Source of the DNA: Chitinophagaceae bacterium
GTDB taxonomy: Bacteria; Bacteroidota; Bacteroidia; Chitinophagales; Chitinophagaceae
NCBI GenBank assembly: GCA_947378615.1
Contig: CANCKV010000118.1
Coordinates: 1 to 8,316, forward strand
DNA: 8,316 bases
Direction: 5' to 3'
Positions 6,161 through 8,316 of the stretch are shown one piece after another. Each line of letters begins with the position of its first letter. Position 1 is the first letter of the stretch. Both the position numbers and the translations under genes were made by a program. The notes below the pieces were generated by a model, which searched no databases, had not been told where the DNA came from, and saw nothing but the letters and a program-made list of their open reading frames with translations.

Positions 6161-6224
6161 ATTTTATGAAGTTTATTTTTTACAGTATATATATAAGGTT
6201 TTAACAACTTAAAAAATTAAGAGA

Positions 6225-6605
6225 ATGATAGATAGCACAACAAAACAAATGGGATTGGGTGAAATGTTTGAAGGAGTATTAAAGGAACAAATGATGACAA
6301 TTATTAGTCAAGCATTTATGAAGCAGTCTTCTCTGTTTCAGACTTTGCCACAAGAAAAGGAGGAAAAATTAATGACTGTTGATGATGCAGCAGCATTCTT
6401 ACAGGTTTCTAAACAAACTATTTATTGCAAGATGTCCAAAGGAACAATACCTGTTTTTAAAAAGGGTAATCGTTGCTATTTCACTAAACAACTTTTAATG
6501 GATTACGTGAAAGAAGGATATAAAGGTACAATGAAGGATGTACAGGATTCTAATGATGCTTTTTTAACCATGAATAAAAAGAAAAGAAATGGCAATAAGA
6601 AGTAA
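6225..6605 (+). CDS. excisionase-like helix-turn-helix protein
   Basis: The 126-residue protein has an N-terminal helical part without known domain (1-48, with an EMFEGVLKEQMMTIISQAF helix at 13-31 that could serve pairing of subunits). A MerR/excisionase-type winged helix-turn-helix follows at about 49-98: LMTVDDAAAFLQVSKQTIY, then KMSKGTIPVFKKGNRCYF as wing and KQLLMDYVKEG as closing helix. The tail (112-126) is Lys/Asn-rich. Such HTH_17 proteins next to tyrosine recombinases in Bacteroidota mobile elements act as recombination directionality factors or as regulators, so binding near the att site or the operon promoter is the likely role. It stands 138 bp before the recombinase gene on the same strand. 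The start ATG at 6225 gives the longest frame; a start at Met50 would remove the extra N-terminal helix but keep the domain. Excisionase versus plain regulator cannot be decided here. Confidence 0.85.
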   Translation: MIDSTTKQMGLGEMFEGVLKEQMMTIISQAFMKQSSLFQTLPQEKEEKLMTVDDAAAFLQVSKQTIYCKMSKGTIPVFKKGNRCYFTKQLLMDYVKEGYKGTMKDVQDSNDAFLTMNKKKRNGNKK

Positions 6606-6633
6606 TCCCAATGGTAAAATAACTTTTGTATTA

Positions 6634-6651
6634 AAGTTTTATATAAAACTT
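6634..6651. promoter_or_regulatory. 18-bp perfect palindrome between HTH and recombinase genes
   Basis: AAGTTTTAT at 6634-6642 is followed at once by its reverse complement ATAAAACTT (6643-6651). Being 28 bases behind the helix-turn-helix stop and about 90 bases before the recombinase ATG, it could be an operator for the HTH protein or a weak terminator. AT-rich composition raises the odds of chance. Confidence 0.4.
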
Positions 6652-6681
6652 ATTAAAAATGATTTTAAAAACAAATCACCT

Positions 6682-6700
6682 TAACCCCTTGTGCAGGTTA
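6682..6700. promoter_or_regulatory. inverted repeat TAACC / GGTTA with GC-richer core
   Basis: TAACC (6682-6686) and GGTTA (6696-6700) flank CCTTGTGCA. It is the only G+C-rich spot in the AT-rich gap before the recombinase gene, 43 bases ahead of its ATG. A core-type recombination site or an operator are possible; neither is shown. Confidence 0.3.
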
Positions 6701-6743
6701 TAGATGAATTAATAAAACATTTTTAAAAAAATAAGTAATTAAT

Positions 6744-8012
6744 ATGAGTAAGAATGAATTAAAAGCAACAACGGCAATTAGGTATGATGGTACTAAGCCG
6801 AGAAAGGATGGAAAGTTTGCTGTGTTCCTAAGAGTAACATTTGATAGAAAACCTAAGAATTATCAAACAGGGGTTTATCTAACAGAAGATGAGTTTAAAT
6901 TACTTCATGCTGACAAAAAGAAAGAACCATATAAATCAATCGGTTTAAAGCTGAGTGATTTTGAGAATAAAGCAAGGGAAATTATTGAAGAAATCCCTTT
7001 CTTTTCTTTTGAAGCATTTGAAAAGAAATACTACTCTAATAGAGGTGCAAGGGATAGTGTTAAGTATGCCTTTGAAAAAAAGATTGAAGAGCTTTTTGAA
7101 AATGACCAAATTGGAACAGCAGAATCGTACACAACTGCTATGAATAGTATTTGCAATTTCTTTCCTGATGCAAGATTTGTAGACATAACCCCGATGAAGT
7201 TAGAAAAATATGAGAGAACAATGCTATCTAACAACAAAAGTGTTTCTACCATAGGGATTTATTTAAGACCACTTCGTGCTATTTACAATTCCGCAATTAA
7301 GGAAAATTATATTACAAAAGATTTATATCCTTTTGGTGTAGGGAAATATGAGATACCTACAAGTAAGAATGTAAAAAAGGCACTTAAAATGGTAGATATT
7401 GAAAACCTATATTATCATTCGTTAGAAGAAGGGTCAATGATGGAAAAAGCAAGGGATATGTGGTTATTTATCTATTTGGCGAATGGAATTAATGTAAAAG
7501 ACTTGTGTCTTTTACAATATAAAAACATATCAGATAATACAATTCAGTTTTATCGGGCAAAAACAATAAGGACAAAGAAGATTAAAGAAAAGATAGTCAT
7601 ATTAATGACAAATGATATAAAGACAATTATTGAGAAGTGGGGAAATAAGGACAAAAATCCTGAAAATTATATTTTCCCTGTCCTCACTAAGGGATTATCA
7701 ATTACAGAGATAAGAGGTAAAACAAAGCAATTTACAAAAGTTTTGAACAGTTATACTAAAGAGTTAGGGGAAGATTTAGGTATTAAAATGAAACTAACTT
7801 CTTACTCTGCTAGACACTCATTTGCCAGTGTATTATCAAATAGTAATAAGCCTCTTGACTTCATAAGAACCTCATTAGGTCAATCTGATTTAAAAACTAC
7901 CATATCATATATTAAAAGTATTGAAACGGAAGACCATGCTGAACATATTGAAGCATTGACTCCATTCAAGAATAAACGCTCTTTAGTAGGAGCAACTGCA
8001 TCTATAGTGTAA
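6744..8012 (+). CDS. tyrosine recombinase / site-specific integrase
   Basis: This 422-residue protein cuts and rejoins DNA through a tyrosine-3'-phosphate link and would integrate or excise the element carrying it. Its layout is the Bacteroidota integrase type. It has an arm-DNA-binding domain (about 7-55, KDGKFAVFLRVTFDRKPKNYQTGVYLTEDEF region), a SAM-like core-binding domain (about 105-200) and a catalytic domain (about 214-395). Catalytic positions by alignment: N250 in ANGINVKDL where the classic family has the first Arg, K273 in YRAKT, Y354 and R357 in YSARHSF, Q380 in SLGQS, and the nucleophile Y389 in TTISYI. Loss of the first Arg is known from IntDOT-like Bacteroidota enzymes. Tyr in place of the first His is, as I recall, seen in relatives; Gln in place of the second His is less usual. 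Length is complete. A strong hairpin follows the stop codon. Confidence 0.93.
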   Translation: MSKNELKATTAIRYDGTKPRKDGKFAVFLRVTFDRKPKNYQTGVYLTEDEFKLLHADKKKEPYKSIGLKLSDFENKAREIIEEIPFFSFEAFEKKYYSNRGARDSVKYAFEKKIEELFENDQIGTAESYTTAMNSICNFFPDARFVDITPMKLEKYERTMLSNNKSVSTIGIYLRPLRAIYNSAIKENYITKDLYPFGVGKYEIPTSKNVKKALKMVDIENLYYHSLEEGSMMEKARDMWLFIYLANGINVKDLCLLQYKNISDNTIQFYRAKTIRTKKIKEKIVILMTNDIKTIIEKWGNKDKNPENYIFPVLTKGLSITEIRGKTKQFTKVLNSYTKELGEDLGIKMKLTSYSARHSFASVLSNSNKPLDFIRTSLGQSDLKTTISYIKSIETEDHAEHIEALTPFKNKRSLVGATASIV

Positions 8013-8016
8013 AAAA

Positions 8017-8063
8017 AGAAAGGATATTTTAAAAGTACAAATCACTTTTAGAACATCCTTTCT
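8017..8063 (+). terminator. long hairpin terminator behind recombinase gene
   Basis: Bases 8017-8036 pair with 8044-8063: AGAAAGGAT with ATCCTTTCT on the outside and TTTTAAAAGT with ACTTTTAGAA inside, with one A/C mismatch (8026/8054), one T:G pair and the 7-base loop ACAAATC. It starts 4 bases after the recombinase stop. An A-run precedes it and CTCATTTAT follows, so it could stop transcription from both sides. An end structure of the mobile element is another reading. Confidence 0.8.
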
Positions 8064-8316
8064 CATTTATATCAAGTGCCTAACTTTAATTTTCTTAAAT
8101 TTCTTACCTATTCCTAATGTTATTGCAGTTGGAATTTTAATAATAAACTCGCCTTACTGTAACACTGAAATTGAATCCAATAATTTATATCTTTTGAAAA
8201 TTAATAATTCTTGCTTTATTGTCTTATTAAGTCCGAAACTAATGCTAAATTAAAACTGAATTTCTAAATTACTTCTATTTGCAAGCCCTTTCCTAAACAA
8301 TAATGTTGGCGGTTCG
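8064..8316. other. gene-free region, possible intergenic repeat/cassette end
   Basis: No frame of note is open on either strand in these 253 AT-rich bases. The minus strand begins CGAACCGCCAACATTA and ends AAAGTTAGGCACTTGAT. GCCTAAC at 8078-8084 fits the RYYYAAC core of integron attC sites, and the far end has GTTGGCGG (8305-8312), which does not fit the partner core GTTRRRY well. I recall comparable GTTAGGC/CCGCCAAC-bounded non-coding stretches between genes in other Bacteroidota, but cannot check that here. It could be a cassette-like intergenic repeat or simple spacer. Confidence 0.35.

Larger units (their letters stand above)
5394..6224. other. gene-poor region between dut and recombinase module
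   Basis: These 831 bases lie between the minus-strand housekeeping cluster and the divergent recombinase module. They contain a possible membrane-protein remnant (5518-5724), a pair of 14-bp direct repeats around it, a GC-rich patch at about 5707-5740 that stands out from AT-rich surroundings, a plus-strand -7 box, and two hairpins near 6110-6160. No full-length gene is supported. It is the likely junction of transferred DNA. Confidence 0.55.

Noticed and set aside
6022..6207. 61-residue minus-strand frame (MLKPYIYTVKNKLHKMRKAIVF...)
   Set aside because: It runs through both hairpins and a poly-Ile/Phe/Tyr AT-rich stretch. The apparent protein sequence is explained by the terminator stem and low complexity.
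7031..7252. Minus-strand frame inside the recombinase gene
   Set aside because: Antisense shadow of the SAM-like domain coding region.

Overview
The window looks like a low-GC Bacteroidota chromosome, probably of the Chitinophagales/Sphingobacteriales type. The evidence is a recognisable GldC, a DUF4292 lipoprotein, a Bacteroidota-type tyrosine recombinase, the absence of Shine-Dalgarno sequences in front of genes, and TAnnTTTG-type -7 boxes. No rRNA, tRNA, CRISPR array or complete insertion sequence is visible. Genus-level assignment is not possible from this alone.

Positions 1-5393 form an ordinary chromosomal block in which all seven genes lie on the minus strand. In transcription order they are dUTPase (dut), a DUF4292 lipoprotein, an EnvC-like murein hydrolase activator with a degenerate LytM domain, gldC, a GatB/YqeY protein, a CvpA-family membrane protein, and an alpha/beta hydrolase cut by the window edge. 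They serve nucleotide-pool sanitation, envelope biogenesis and cell-wall remodelling, and gliding/type IX secretion. gldC begins after a 314-bp gap with a good -7 box of its own, so there are probably at least two transcription units.

Three gaps in this block carry repeats with a 7-bp period. The largest (about 1192-1349) is an unbroken run of 22 heptads that changes strand in the middle, so the two halves are reverse complements and fold into a long hairpin. Its last repeat runs into the stop codon of the YqeY gene. A second heptad run ends two bases from the EnvC-like gene's stop codon.

Positions 5394-6224 are largely gene-free. They hold a possible membrane-protein remnant between two copies of a 14-bp direct repeat, a GC-rich blip, a plus-strand -7 box, and two adjacent hairpins, the second a good intrinsic terminator. 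Positions 6225-8012 hold a two-gene plus-strand module: an excisionase-like helix-turn-helix protein and a 422-residue tyrosine recombinase. A 20-bp-stem terminator follows 4 bases after the recombinase stop. The last 250 bases hold no gene and resemble a structured intergenic repeat or cassette end.

The right part is therefore probably a small mobile-element module, or the edge of an island, next to a conserved housekeeping cluster. I do not see a clear new multi-gene system. The most unusual signals are the strand-switching heptad array, the hairpins bracketing the recombinase module, and the recombinase's altered catalytic set.
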